Assembly: GCA_946807835.1 (NCBI GenBank)
Contig: OX327702.1
Location: 11,346,001-11,410,000, forward strand
DNA length: 64,000 bases
DNA from: Ailanthus altissimus
Taxonomy: Eukaryota; Streptophyta; Magnoliopsida; Sapindales; Simaroubaceae
Reading direction: 5' to 3'
The translations under genes were made by a program, and so were the position numbers. Positions 33,057 through 45,016 of the stretch are shown here, one piece after another (positions within the stretch are counted from its first letter, which is position 1; every line of letters begins with the position of its first letter). The notes under the pieces are model-generated. The model was not told where the DNA came from. It made no database searches and worked only from the letters and a program-made list of their open reading frames with translations.

Positions 33057-36000
33057 GACAAGTCTTTCATTTCTTTCCATTCCTTGGAGAAAAGGTTCCT
33101 TAAGAAATTATTTTATTTATTTATTTATATAGATGATCTCCCATTTGTGATTACACAGTCATAATCTCTTCGTAAACTATGTTCATCATGAGCAGGTGTA
33201 TCACTTTTTATATGCCTTGACCATGGAACACAGAGTGCTGATCTTAACACTTCTAGGTCTCATAATATATACAAGTTCTTTCTCCTTTGATGTTAAAGCC
33301 TACCACAACCACATTATGCTCCACGACTTTCTTTTGAACGAAATTTTGTTCCCTTTTGGTATTGGTAAGAGGTTTCTTGGTAAGGACTTTTATAGAAGCT
33401 ACGGTGATAAGGGGGTTTTTTCCGACATAAATGAGTTATCTCTATCTTTCTTTTTTATTCTATTGTGTTCTAAACATCTTTTTCTTTTGTAACTTTCAAT
33501 GTTCAAGCGGTTTGAGTCTCCTTAGAAGATGAGATTCTGGATTTGTCTTTTTCTGATCCTTTCCCAAATATTGGTTGCTTTTTTGTTCTAGAAGAAAACA
33601 CTGAAGATAGTTTGGATATCCTAGATTTGATTCCTCCACAAGATCCTGAGGTTCTGAAAATGTTTGTTTCCTTTGGTTTAATTACTCTTATCAGTCCAAC
33701 TATTCTTGAATTGACCGCCGATAGCCCCTTAGGTGCAGAGCCTTTATTAATCCCTTCTTATGATCTTCTAGCGAAGAGAGTGGCTTTATTGCATCATTCA
33801 CGAGAATAGTATGGTATGTATGCTTAATTTTGGGTTCCCATGATGCAAAAGTTACACATATTTTCCAATTTTCATATTTTTTCCTCCTAGATTTCTAAGC
33901 TTTCATGGAACATCACCTGACATAGTTCCTGGCCTTCCTCGTCATAGAGAAAAGAAATCAAGGACCTCAAAGACAAAAAAAAAAAAAAAAGTCCTTAATG
34001 GTTCCTAAAAGAATGGAGGCCTCCGCTACTTCTAAAAAACAAAGGTCTAATCCACTTGAGGTTATAATTTCTACAGTGGTGCCAAAAGTTTTTCAAAGGT
34101 AGACTATAGAGATTGCGTAAGAACATTTATCAATTGTGGGGTTCCTCTTTTGAGCACAGAAAATAGAGCTTTGTTGCAAAGAACAAGGGAGGTTTTAGGT
34201 TCCTCAATTGAACCTCATCTATTCATATTCAATCCTAGGATGGCGTCATTCATCCATCCTAATAAGTTAATGTTTTTTCTTATTTATTCTCTGGATCTTT
34301 TCTTTCTTTCTTTTTGAACTTTTGTTCCCATTTTGCAAAGGATTCGCTAGAAGTAAATAGTGATTCCAGCCATATGGACTCTACTCCCTTAAGAATAGGA
34401 ATAAAAGCTAGTTGTCTATTCAACCTAATAAGGATGTTGCACCCTTTACTCAACACCCTATTTGCCTCTAAATGTCATTTAGAGGGAGAATGATAAGTTT
34501 GCTCCTCACTTCCTCAAATGGGATTTTCAAGGATATAGTAAGGAACTTCACTATCTTATGTACGAATGAGGAGAGCTCGACTGTAGTATTAGGAAGACTC
34601 TTCACAAGGGCTAACAAGGATGTTGATAGGGCTTCCTAATATTAGTTTTGAAACTTAGAAGAAAAAGAGATTTGCATCCTTGATAATGGTGAGTAGTTTT
34701 CTTTGTGATATTTATTTTTGAATTGGACTAAGTATGAGTTTATGATATATATGTTTCCTTTGCAAGCTTTATAAGATAGCCTCTGCACAACGGAGGCTAT
34801 AAAGGCTGAAATTAATTCTTTTCAGCGGCAAATGCAAGCATTGAATAAGTAACTGAAGTAGTTGACTAAGGAGGATCCTTTTAAGAAGGGCAGAATCTGT
34901 TTTTTAAAAAGTGAGCTCTATAAGATGAAGGAAAAAAAAAGAAGCTAAGGGCAAATGCTGTTGATGCTTATGCAATGGTCCAGCTTCACCAAACTACAGA
35001 GTCATTGACCACAAATAACGTTATATTAAAGAGGAAAATGATAATCTGCAGAGGGAAAATGTCACTTTGCATGCTTTCTTGACTGTGAATAAGGATAATA
35101 TTGCTTCCCTGGAGAGGGAATTTAATACATTGAATGACAGGACCCGATCCGAAACCCTCTACTATAGATCCCAGCGGCCCTGTCGGGCACCCCGACGGAA
35201 GTTCCTCCGAACCTAACTGGGTAAGTTAAGAAATTCCGCGAGGCGAACCCCTTTTTTATTCTTGTTACTACTAAGAAGATCTAGTAATATACATGAAAAT
35301 GACATCTTAGTTTTAAACACAAACGGACAGAGTTTCCCCTGTTTTTCGAAAAATCCATATAAACCTGCAAAGAAATTTCACTTCTAATTCCAACACATCT
35401 CAATTCTACCAATTCGGACCTCCGGTCATTTTCAAATCAAATCCAACACAACTCAATTATTTCGTGTAAATCACAAAATAAGCATAATCATAAACTGGAA
35501 ATCTCTTCTTCTTGATTCAACACATACTTACAAATATACATGCCTACAACTATTATGCATAAAGTAAAGAGTTCTATTAGCATATTTACATGTACAAAAA
35601 TTATCTTTGGATTCGGCCCACTACTCGGCGATAAGAGAATCAGCAGCTTGCGTTCCGAGACCTGCACCTAGGAAAGGGGTTTAAAACATAAAACGAGTGA
35701 GCTAAAGGAGCTCAGTGAGTGTAAATGAGAATTCAATTACAAGAATATTATACAAAGATAGCAATTTCTAAAGTACATGCAGAAATTATGCTTCTAAAAC
35801 GGATGTAAAATTGTAAAACGGTTTCTAATATCATATGCTAATGAAATCTTGCCGAGCGGGTTTTATCTACATCTTTGAAAAACTATATTCAGAATCTGTA
35901 TAACATAATAACTGTTGTGTGCATATTAATGCATAAATGCTATCGGTAAATCGAAAACTAGTAAAATTCTCGCTCGGCCATTTTCTTTCTAAACTGTACC

Positions 36001-36733
36001 AATGGTAACCCTAAAGCTCTATACCTACGCAGTGACTCAACTAGCACCGCATACGTGAGTAGGTCACGGGGCACCTCAACTAGCAGCACCCACAGTGATA
36101 TCTCAAGACATCTCATTGGCTACGCAGCGGAATCCTACATCGCATGCATATAGCGAGACAATATCCCGTACACATAGAGCAACTCACATGACTCGACATC
36201 CCGACTTCCTGGAGTTAGTGACACACCCCCAAGACCTGCCCATGTGCACGGGATATACCGGTCGGGTCTAATACAATCATCACCACTATAATCTGAGGGT
36301 ACCAATGGCCTTAAAACAAATGCAGAGATTTTAAAACTGTTTCACAAATCGATCATGTAAAAGCATGTCTATGAATATATCAAGATCATAAATCATGTTT
36401 ATGCATCGAAAGCTCATAAAACATACATAGTTATTGTGCGAAAACATAATAACCGAAAAGTAAAAGAAATGGCAGATTTCCACTCACAACCGCTCCGCGC
36501 TCAATTTCGCTCCCGATTCCTGCTCCCGTTAACGCTCTCGGTTATCCTCACCTACGCACCATAAATGACATTTAGAACTAAATCGAACACCAAAATCTCG
36601 TTTAACTACTAAATGCCCTAATCGGCATACAAAGCCTAGATGTAAATTACTTCCCGATTTTAGTTACGGAGCCATAATCGAAACTAACTCACCATCCGGC
36701 GCCCTGAAAATTATTGAACACCTTATAATTTGA

Positions 36734-36988
36734 TTGGACATACTTGCCCTTCACCTTTCCAACATGGACAATTATGTCCCATTTTCTTCATTTTTGAGTT
36801 TTTCCATCAACCATATACATTCAATTCACAATATGCATCATTTACGCACAATAATTCAATCAAAACACCACTCAATTCCTAACTTCCCTAAAGTGGCAGA
36901 ATTTCACCCTAGGTTCCAACACATTCCTTTTCTCAATTTCTTGTTCCAATTACAACAAAATCATACCAATTTCATTCTAAAGCCCTAA
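36734..36988 (+). other. Short reading frame conserved between the two 2.75-kb LTRs (copy B)
   Basis: An 84-codon frame. From SINHIHSI to the stop it matches the frame at 22858-23115 with about five replacements in 60 residues. The N-terminal 25 residues differ because of a small length change. It lies antisense to the presumed LTR transcript. No known family. Confidence 0.3.
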
Positions 36989-37390
36989 TTACAATCAATT
37001 GAAATCCCTACAACAAAATCACCAAAAATCCTAATTCTCACCTTGCCAATTTCTTTAAATTGATGACTCCCTCAAGCTCCAAACTAGAATTCAACTCAAT
37101 CTAAGCCAAGAATACACATAAGAACATCAATTAAAATATTCTTGAAATCTCACTTATCAAACTCATAAAAGATGTTTTTCTTACCTCTTTTTATTGAATT
37201 TCCACTAATAGAGACTTCAATTGAACTTAGGGATGGGTTTGTAACCTTAATTTGGCTTGATTACACATGAAAAATCATGAAAATAAACTTGAATAATCAC
37301 TGTAGCAGCACCCCCCTTTAAAGCTCGAATTTCTCTCTTTTTTTGGCTAAGTGTTAGTTTTGATTTCTCTTCAAATTTCTACACACTTCT

Positions 37391-37402
37391 AACATATATA
37401 TA
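37391..37402 (-). promoter_or_regulatory. TATA box in solo LTR B
   Basis: ACTATATATATG on the complement, identical to the site in copy A. Confidence 0.5.
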
Positions 37403-38403
37403 GTGCTCCCTCAATTTACCATTTTGCCCTTCAACTTACTTAAAACTTCTAATTTGCCATTAGTTAAAAACTAATTATGTAATTAGTTCATTTGTAACTA
37501 TCTAGTTAGAATAGTTCAAAGAACTAACTAGAACTTCTAACTTGGCAATCCATGAGATTTCTTCTAATTGGTCCATTCTCTAGTATATGGATTATGTTTC
37601 TCAACAAAGGCTTGTTCCATTCATAACCCTTAAATGGAAATTCATGTAGTAAATTAGAATTTTCTTTTCCAAGCCAATAGAGAAAAATTCTAAAAATATT
37701 CTAGGGTCATCCGGCGCACCGATCGAGTGTGAAATTACCAAATTAGGTCTAATATCTTTCACGTGCACTATAAAGAAAATATTTCTAATAGGGTTAAAAT
37801 CGAGTAACCCTACGGTGTCTTATTTGCTCTATACCGAAATCTAGGCGCCAATATTACTAATAGGGATTGGATATTACATTGAAGGGAAGGGTTGATAGCT
37901 TGAAGAGTACCATTCAGTCCTTGTAGAAACAAGTTTTTGTCACGAGTGTCATTTTGTAAAATGAGTGTGACAATTTGCGTGAGGCCAAGAACTATGCTGT
38001 TGTTAGCTGAATCTTTTGAAGGTCATGCAAGTGCGATCATTTGAGTTGGGAACAACTTTAAAACATTTTTAACAAACCTTTGCCTCTTCCAAAGTGAAGC
38101 TATAAGTTATTTATGGCCAATGGTAGAGAAAAGTAGATGGTACATAGGTAAGATATGATCGAAAGGTTTAGGTGTCTTCCGCATAATCCTTTAGGCGCAT
38201 CTTTAGGTTTAGGTAGGATTTGATTAAATATTGGGATCTACAAAAAGCATTGATAACAAGTTGGGTTAGTACTATAGATGGTCTGTGAGGCACTTCAATG
38301 ATGACATCTGATGGATTAATTATGAATTATTTGGTAAAGATGCTTCTAAAGAAAATCCTAACATGGTGGACCTTCTAAAGGAATCCTCCGCCAATGATAA
38401 GTA

Positions 38404-39060
38404 ATTGTCCCTCTTATGTCTGCATTATTTTATGAAGTTTTTTGTAAAGGCATTACTATCTGAATAAAGTAATAATCTTTGTTCTTTTAATTTTGGACCT
38501 GTGATAGTGAAGTATTATTTTTTAAAGCATTGCCTTAGTATAGATTCCTTTAATAAATGTTATTAACCTTTAATTTAATGCAATTCAATAACTATAAATG
38601 AAATTCAAAATTAATCAACACAATTCAATAATCATTAAGGCCATTCAATGGTCATCAACACAAATCAATAATCATCTATACAATAACCAACATGTGATAA
38701 ATATGTGAAATATTAAGTAAGTCTTACTTCATTTCTTACCAAACTTACATAAAAATTCATGAGTTTAAGTATACTTCCTAAATATGGAATGTTCTTGATT
38801 TCTTAACTAGGACTTTCGTGCTTTTATATGTTATTTATTGGAAGCCTCAATTTTGATGTCTTTATGGTTACTATTTTGGAGATATTTGATACTTCTATAG
38901 TGAATATTATATATGATCTAATGAATTTATGGAAATACATTATGGAAGTTCCAAGGTCCTTTGAAGAATGTACTTGTGTAGAACATCCACAATTGATTGT
39001 GAGCAGTATTAGGAGAGTAATTCCCAATTTATTTTCATAGGCGTCATTATGTCTTTGTTA
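38404..39060. other. Non-coding 3' region of Tat-like element 2
   Basis: AT-rich sequence. A short irregular repeat AATTCAATAA-TCATCAACACAA recurs three or four times at 38580-38690. Overlapping 67-70-codon frames on both strands at 38824-39040 look like chance frames. Confidence 0.4.
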
Positions 39061-40790
39061 ATCTATGGAAGGTTGCATTCACAAGCCCACATCCTTTCCT
39101 AGGAACTAATGGGCATATTTTATGCTGATTATTTAAGCTTCTATAAACTTGTATTTGTTCATTTTAAATGTGAATTTTAGGCTTTTTATGTGATTTATTG
39201 TCATTTTGTAGTTTTGATGTCAATAAAGTTATTTGGGATGAAAATCCAAGAAAAACAAGAAAAATTGTCAAATTTAAACAGTAACTACTACAGTAAAAAG
39301 TACTATAATAGGAGAGTCGCAGCGCTGGACCAATAATGTGTAAACTGTAACTCGTGAACAATACCTTTAAATAGTGTTAGCACTAGGTACAGAAGAAAAC
39401 AAATCTAGTTTGACTTATATTTGATAATTTGTCCTAATTTAAAGACATAAGCTTATAAATAGAAAACTACAAATCTTTAACAAGAAGAGAGAAGAAGGGA
39501 GAAGAAGAGAATGCACAAAAGAACAACTTTTTAAGAAGTTATAACAACTTTTAGAGGAACAAAGTGTCTAAACAATTAAAGAATGTAGCAAATTAGTTTA
39601 ATCTCTTAAACTCTTTATCTTTTTAGGTTTATGATTTTTATGATATTTTTCTTAATAAACTTTAGAACTCTCTATTTCATCATGAGCTAATTATTTTTTC
39701 TAGAATTGAAATTTGTACTAACTATGTAACTTGAATCAATTTATTTTCTCTTAGTTATGAATTCAATATAGAATTGTTTAACACCTAATTACTTAATCAA
39801 TAGTTAGTTTATTGTAAGAACCCCAATAACTTGAAAAAGAAATTTAGGTGTTAACCTTAAATAGATTGTTGTATGATCATTACGTAATAGCTTTGAGTTT
39901 CATGTAAGATAGAACTATACTTTTATGTCATATATAACTGATAGAGAACTTGTTCTTAATGAGTTTTGTTTGAATTTGATTACCATATGAATATAGGCAA
40001 TTTATTAGGTGAAAATATTTCCCCTCAACTATTGGAAGAGGTCTGTGAATATATTAGGTTTCTTGGTTAACAATTCATATTGATGAATTAACTTAAGAAG
40101 AATAATTTAGATTTAAGTGAAATATTGAAGAATAATTGTAATCCTAGGCTCTTTACAATTGGTGAATTAATATCTATTTTCTTTGCTTTATTTTATTTTA
40201 TTTAGTTTGTTTATCTAATTTAGGTTTAGATTAGTTTAAAATTACTTATTAATTATTTGAATAAGGATAGAAGAACACAATTTCAGTACTTAGCAAAATA
40301 ATAAATTTTTTTTGAGAAAATGATACTTTCTAATCTTATATTAGTTGTTTCTGATAGCATACACTTGTGCTTTAATCCAATACAAATAAGAACCCTCTAA
40401 ATCTTTTGTAATCTATGAAAGGATGTGCTTGTAAGCCTATATCCCTTCAATCGAAATTCATCTTAGACCATCCTCAGAAAGATGTGCTAGAAAACTCACG
40501 ACCTTTTTAAGGAAACTCTTCATCTTTCGCGTTCCTTGGAAGGGTGTGCTCAGATGCCCACACCTTTCTAAGGAATCTCTTTAACGTTGAAGTTTCTTAA
40601 AAAAGTGTGCTTAAAAGCCCATTACCCTTCTAGGGAAGCTCTTTGTCTTTAGCGTACCATGGAAGTTTTTCATCTTAGGAAATCCTTTGAAAGGTGTGCT
40701 CGAAAGCCCATTACCCTCCTAGGAAGTATTTTGTCTTTAGTAATTTATAGAAGGGTGTGTTTAAAAAGCCCACAACCTTTTCAAGGATAT
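39061..40790. repeat. About 61-base tandem repeat, interrupted by a solo LTR
   Basis: The unit GGTGTGCT-GAAAGCCCATTACCCTTCTAGGAA-CTCTTTGTCTTTAGCGTTCCTTGGAA occurs at 40421, 40481, 40542, 40603, 40692 and 40753, with spacings 60, 61, 61, 89 and 61. One diverged unit lies at 39061-39107 (TTGCATTCACAAGCCCACATCCTTTCCTAGGAA) on the other side of the LTR at 39110-40379. The array sits between integrase and antisense ORF of Tat-like element 2. Confidence 0.78.
39110..40379 (+). mobile_element. Solo LTR of a gypsy-type family, copy 2 (related to 11390-12444)
   Basis: It starts TGGGCATATTTTATGCTG and ends CACTTGTGCTTTAATCCA, and separates one tandem-repeat unit from the rest of the array. From 39395 onward it matches the other copy, including the TATA-box-like CTTATAAATAGAAAAC at about 39455 and GAATTAACTTAAGA-GAATAATT. 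No coding part. Target duplications are not evident (ACTAA and ATACA), so exact ends are tentative. Confidence 0.6.
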
Positions 40791-40874
40791 ACATTTTGCT
40801 ATTTGATGCTTCTTGGGAAATATTTTTTATAAGTATAATGAATTTCTAAATAATACATCAATTTAATTAAAATA

Positions 40875-41790
40875 ACTTTAGGAAACACCTTACTCATGAA
40901 AGTTCCTTAATTTTGAAAGGTTCCATATGTGGGGATTTATTCCCCATCTATAGTTTATACAAAAAGGTTCATTGGTCTAACTTTTCGATTACCTTGTAAG
41001 GTCTTTTCCATGTCTCTACCATCGTGCCAGTATTCTGCTCCTTTTGATGTTGAAGGCTTCCCTCAAGACCAAGTCTTCTTCATTGATTTCTTGTCTATGA
41101 ACTTTCTTGCTATAATGTTTTTGCATTTTGATCCTATAGATTATGGCATTAATGGTGGTGATGTCTCGTGCTTCATCGGCTAAGTCTTTGGCCATGGATT
41201 TGCCACTTTAATTTTGAAAACAAATGTTTAAATGTCCTTAAACAATAATTAAATAAATTTGTTGAGTTTTAGTGTGACTAGTTTAGTTTGTAGGGGTTGG
41301 ATGAATACTTTCATGAGAAGTACTACTTTTATTATGGGGAACTCCCTATAGATCTGTTCTCAATTGTCCTATATGCCCAAACTATTCCTAGAAGCTTTTC
41401 AACCATTTTCATTTCTTTCTTTCCAACCTTTTTTGTAACATTTTGAAGATTATTCTGTTCGTGGTTTTCACTTGGATATTACTTTATGGATAGCTTCAGA
41501 AAGAGAATTTTTTTTTGAATTTTAAACTTGCTACAAAAGGACGAACTATGTTTTATTGTTTGAGACCAATGTTTGCATTTCATACCTGATGATTATGTCG
41601 TTCCAAGGAAATTTTTTTACTTTTATTTCAGTTATGTTGTTGTAGATTTTAGCCTCCACCCATTTAGAGAAAAAGTCTATTACAAGTAAAACAAAACATT
41701 TCCCTCAAACTATTAGTGGCAATGGTCCCATGATATCCATATCTTATTGACCAAAAGGTTAGAGACTAGATATTATACTCAAGATCCTAT
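40875..41790 (-). pseudogene. Ty3/gypsy integrase of Tat-like element 2, fragment
   Basis: On the complement from right to left: MDIMGPLPLIV, then LVIDFFSKWVEAKIYNNITE at 41640-41760, which is the integrase core around the first catalytic Asp. Then a decayed core. The C-terminal region is at 40990-41190 (YRIKMQKHYSKKVH; INEEDLVLREAFN; ILARW). The tail FLYKL-MGNKSPHMEPFKIKEL near 40880-40950 matches the 'YKLEDxDGxxxPHPWNxxxLKxYY' end of Tat integrases. The upstream part of pol is cut off by the copia sequence beginning near 41800. Several stops and shifts. Not functional. Confidence 0.72.
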
Positions 41791-41819
41791 CTAGAAAGTA
41801 GAATAATGAAGCATGCTTT

Positions 41820-44160
41820 TTATCGATGATTTGTTGTGTTATGGTTATGTGTTTCTCATGAAACATAAGTCAGAAACTTTTGAAATATTTAAAGAGTTTC
41901 TACTTGAAGTAGACAAACATACCAGAAAACTCATTAAATGCCTTCGATCAAATTAAGGCGATGAATATATGAGCAATTAATTCATTAATTATTTAAAGGA
42001 GAATGAGATTTTGATTCAGTATAGTCCTCTAAGTACTCCTCAATACAATAGTGTTTCACAGAGAAAGAATCATACTTTATTATATATGGTCTGATCGATA
42101 ATGAGTTCGACTGATCTTCTTGAATATCTTAGGGATATGCACTAAAAACTATTGATCATTATTAATTAGAGTTCCATCAAAGCTCATTCCTACCACTTTG
42201 TATAAGATATGGACTGGCATAACACAAAGTCTTAAGTATGTTAAGATTTGGGGCTGTCTTACTTATGTAAAAGTTACGCAACGGGACAAACTTGCATCCA
42301 AGGGGTACAAGCATCGATTCATTGGATTTTCCAAGCATTCTATGGGATATCAATTCTATGATCCCAAGGAACGAAACATGTTCATTTTTGTCATGCCACT
42401 TTCCTAGAAAAATTTTTTTATTGGATCGTGGGAATTGTAGAAAATTTATACTTGATGAAGTCAATAAACCGATAATAGAACCTCAGGTTCAATCGACAGA
42501 GATACCTTTGACATTTCCACCTCGTAGGTTAGAAAGGATTTCGAGGTCATCTATAAGGTATGGAATGATGCTTGAAGGTACCTACAATGCTTTCTTAGTT
42601 AAATAAAATGATCATTTAACATACAAAGAAGCAATGTTGGGCATTGATGTAGGCAAATGGTAAGAAGACATAAATTCTAGATTGAATCTATGTATGATAA
42701 TCAAATTTAGGACTTGGCTGAACTTTCTGAAGGAATTATTCTAATTAGTTGTAAATGAATTTACAAGAGGAAGTGTAGGACCGATACGAAGGTGAAAACC
42801 TTGAAAGCCCAACTGGTAGTAAAAAGATATACTCAGAAATATGGGTAAATTATGAGGAGACCTTTTTACTAGTAGCAATACTGAAATTAATTCAAAATTT
42901 ATTGGCTATTGGTGCACATTATTATTATAAAATTTGGCAGATGGATGTAAAGACGACTTTTCTAGATGGATATCTCAATGATGAGATTTATATAGAACAA
43001 TCTGAAGGTTTTACATCCAATGAGAGTTTTAATCTAGTGTGTAAATCAAATAAGTCTGTTTATGGGCTTAAACATGCTTTCAGAAGATGGAATCTTTGTT
43101 TTAATGACGTAATCAAAGCGTCTAATTTTATCAAAAATGATAAAGAAGCGCGTGTATATGTTTAATAGTTAGTAGCAGTATGATTGTCTTTTTGGTGCTC
43201 TATGTGGATGACATACTCATTATAAAAAATAATATTGGTATAATGCAGATAGTGAAGAGTTATTTGAGCAACAATTTCTACATGAAGTATGTGAGAGAGG
43301 CTTTCTTTATTCTAGGCATAAAGCTTTATAAAGATAAAGCTATGAGGCTGATTAGGCTCTCTCAATCCTTGTACATAGATAGTATTTTAGAAATGTATAA
43401 AGTTAATAACTGTAAGACAATTAATGTACCTTTCAAAAAATAGCATTCATCTTTCTAAAAGAATGTGTCCACAAAAAGAAAGTGAAAGGCATAGAATATC
43501 TAACACATCTTATGCATCAACTATTGGTAGCATAATGTATGTCATATTATGTGTGAGACCTGATATCAGCATGGCTATAAGTGTTACAAGCTGTTATCAG
43601 TTTAATCTAAGTAATGACTATTGGATAGCCGTGAAATATATCTTGAAATACCTTAAGGGTATAAAGGATAAATTTCTGATACATAGAGAAAGTGACTTTT
43701 AAGTGAGAGGATTCATTAATTTAGACATCTAGTGTGATCTGGATGATAAAAAATCTACATCTGATTTTGTGTTTCTTCTTAATAGCATTGCTATTAGTTG
43801 AAAAGAGTAATAAATAGGAATCCACAACTGATTTTACCACAGAGGTAGAATACATTGTGGCTTCGGAAGCTACAAAAGAAGTAGTATGGATATGCAGGTT
43901 TGTTGCAGAGTTGGGAGTTATTCCGACTATAGTAGATTCCATTCCATTATACTGTGATAATAATAAAGCAATAGCTTAAGCAAAGGAACCCAAGACACAT
44001 CAGAAGTCTAAGCATGTGGAGCAAAAAATGTCATATAATTAGAGAGATTTTATCCTGAAGAGATGTAGTAGTTTGTGAAATACAGACTAGTGAAAATATA
44101 GTGGATCCACTTATTAAGGCCTTAACTTCTATGGTGTTTCTAAAATATGCAAAGTCCATA
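41820..44160 (+). pseudogene. Ty1/copia integrase, reverse transcriptase and RNase H, broken
   Basis: Integrase core at 41835-42130: GYVFLMKHKSETFEIFKEF, KLIKCLRSN, EYMSN-FINYLKENEI, QYSPLSTPQYNSVSQRKN. C-terminal integrase at 42190-42450 (KIWGCLTYVKVTQRDKLASK; HRFIGFSKHSMGYQFYDPKE). Reverse transcriptase at 42900-43700 (MDVKTTFLDGYLNDEIYIEQ; LVCKSNKSVYGLKHA; the catalytic box VLYVDDILII at 43190-43220; GIKLYKDKAMRLIRLSQSLY; ASTIGSIMYVILCVRPDI). RNase H at 43800-44150 (DFTTEVEYIVASEATKEVVW; LYCDNNKAIA; KTHQKSKHVE). YVDD is intact but frame shifts at about 42600-42900, 43165, 43440 and 43700 break the protein. Confidence 0.82.
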
Positions 44161-44189
44161 GGTATTAAATATTATCATAAATGACACTA

Positions 44190-44203
44190 GAGCAAGTGAA
44201 AGT
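44190..44203 (+). other. Polypurine tract of the copia element
   Basis: AGAGCAAGTGAAAGT immediately before the TGTTAG of the 3' LTR, the usual position of the primer for plus-strand DNA synthesis. Confidence 0.6.
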
Positions 44204-45016
44204 TGTTAGATTTGGTACTATGTGTCATTCCATTTTTGTATAAATTTTTGTTAATAGTTATACAACACACATTTTCAATTATCATTATTTATAAAATAAT
44301 ATTAATCTTGTTCCCTTCATACATTATAGATTTGAAGTAGTGTAAATCAATACTAAAAGTTAGTATTTCTAAAGAGTTAGAACCTTGTGTAAATTGGGAC
44401 AAATAACTGTGAATATTTATTGTAGTAACATAGTTATAAGAAGTTGCAAAGGTCACAAAGAAATGACACAATATAATATATTTTCGAAAATGGTTCTTGC
44501 TCGTAAGTTTATTAAAACGGGTCAATTGATAAACTAGAAAGATCAGTGTATGCCAATATTTGAATTGTCTAAGTGATTAGTCTTAACAAACCATGAGTTT
44601 AGTCAAAGCTCGTTTAGGTATTTAGTTATGACTGAATACCGAACAGACTCATGAAGAAATCTAATAGACATTTTATAAAGCCATTAATGGATGGTCTTCT
44701 TAAGTTAAATAGTATTTATAGTCCTTAATTCTAAGTGCCATATTGGTCTTTTGAGTGATCTACCATACTTAGATTCTACACACATCAGAGGCCTTTTGTA
44801 ATTTGACCTTTAGGTGTCATTAGATATAGTCCAATGCTTATAGAGATCGATGTGCATAGATATCGAATCTATCAACTTGTATGGTTAGGCTACATATCTT
44901 GGTGCTTCAAGTTTTTATTTCAGAAAGTCTTTTGGCTAAAAGTAGATGCCCTGAAAAGAGTCTCTAGAAGGTAAAATAATATCATAAAAGAGTTTACATA
45001 TACTGTTTGTCAAAAT
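44204..45016 (+). repeat. Copia 3' LTR, left part
   Basis: It matches the solo LTR at 3344 onward, including the start and the GAACAGACTCATGA-GA and AGTGCCAT-TTG-TTG-GTGATC blocks. It stops at the Athila insertion point. It also aligns with the complement of the right-edge LTR at 63700-64000 (TTCTAAAGA-TTA-AACCTTGT). Confidence 0.8.

Larger units (their letters stand above)
35135..37878 (-). mobile_element. 2.74-kb solo LTR, copy B (inverted relative to copy A)
   Basis: It runs TGACAGGACCCG to GGATATTACA on the plus strand with a perfect 5-bp target duplication TTGAA at 35130-35134 and 37879-37883. The interrupted coiled-coil frame resumes directly after it (LN, then GKVDSL), confirming the insertion. 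It is homologous throughout to the complement of 21972-24744, about 88-90% by eye, and most differences are transitions. Strand is assigned from the TATA box at 37391-37402 read on the complement. Confidence 0.87.
33196..38403 (+). pseudogene. Coiled-coil extra ORF of a second Tat-like gypsy element, split by solo LTR B
   Basis: Broken plus-strand coding text can be followed through 33196-33492 and 33543-33809 (SDPFPNIGCF, DILDLIPPQDPEVLKMF), then fragments to 34700. A Glu/Lys/Leu-rich heptad-like stretch follows at about 34800-35130 (AEINSFQRQMQALNK; EENDNLQRENVTLHAF; DNIASLEREFNTLN). After the solo LTR it continues at 37879 (GKVDSLKSTIQSL; NECDNLREAKNYAV) and ends with DLLKESSANDK at about 38400. 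Antisense ORFs of Tat elements have such coiled-coil C-terminal halves. Position supports this: tandem repeats and a minus-strand integrase follow to the right, in the same order as in element 1. An N-terminal Transposase_28 domain was not clearly recognised. Function is unknown and the copy is dead. Confidence 0.5.

Noticed and set aside
35135..37878. Initially read as a DNA transposon with a 9-bp target duplication (TACATTGAA)
   Set aside because: The extra four matching bases are the LTR end TTACA. With TG...CA ends the target copy is 5 bp (TTGAA), and copy A has its own 5-bp copy (ATTGA). The ends are not inverted repeats of each other beyond TG/CA.
39061..40790. CRISPR-like array suggested by regular 61-base spacing
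   Set aside because: Units are repeated along their whole length without unique spacers, the DNA is plant nuclear, and the array sits in a retroelement.
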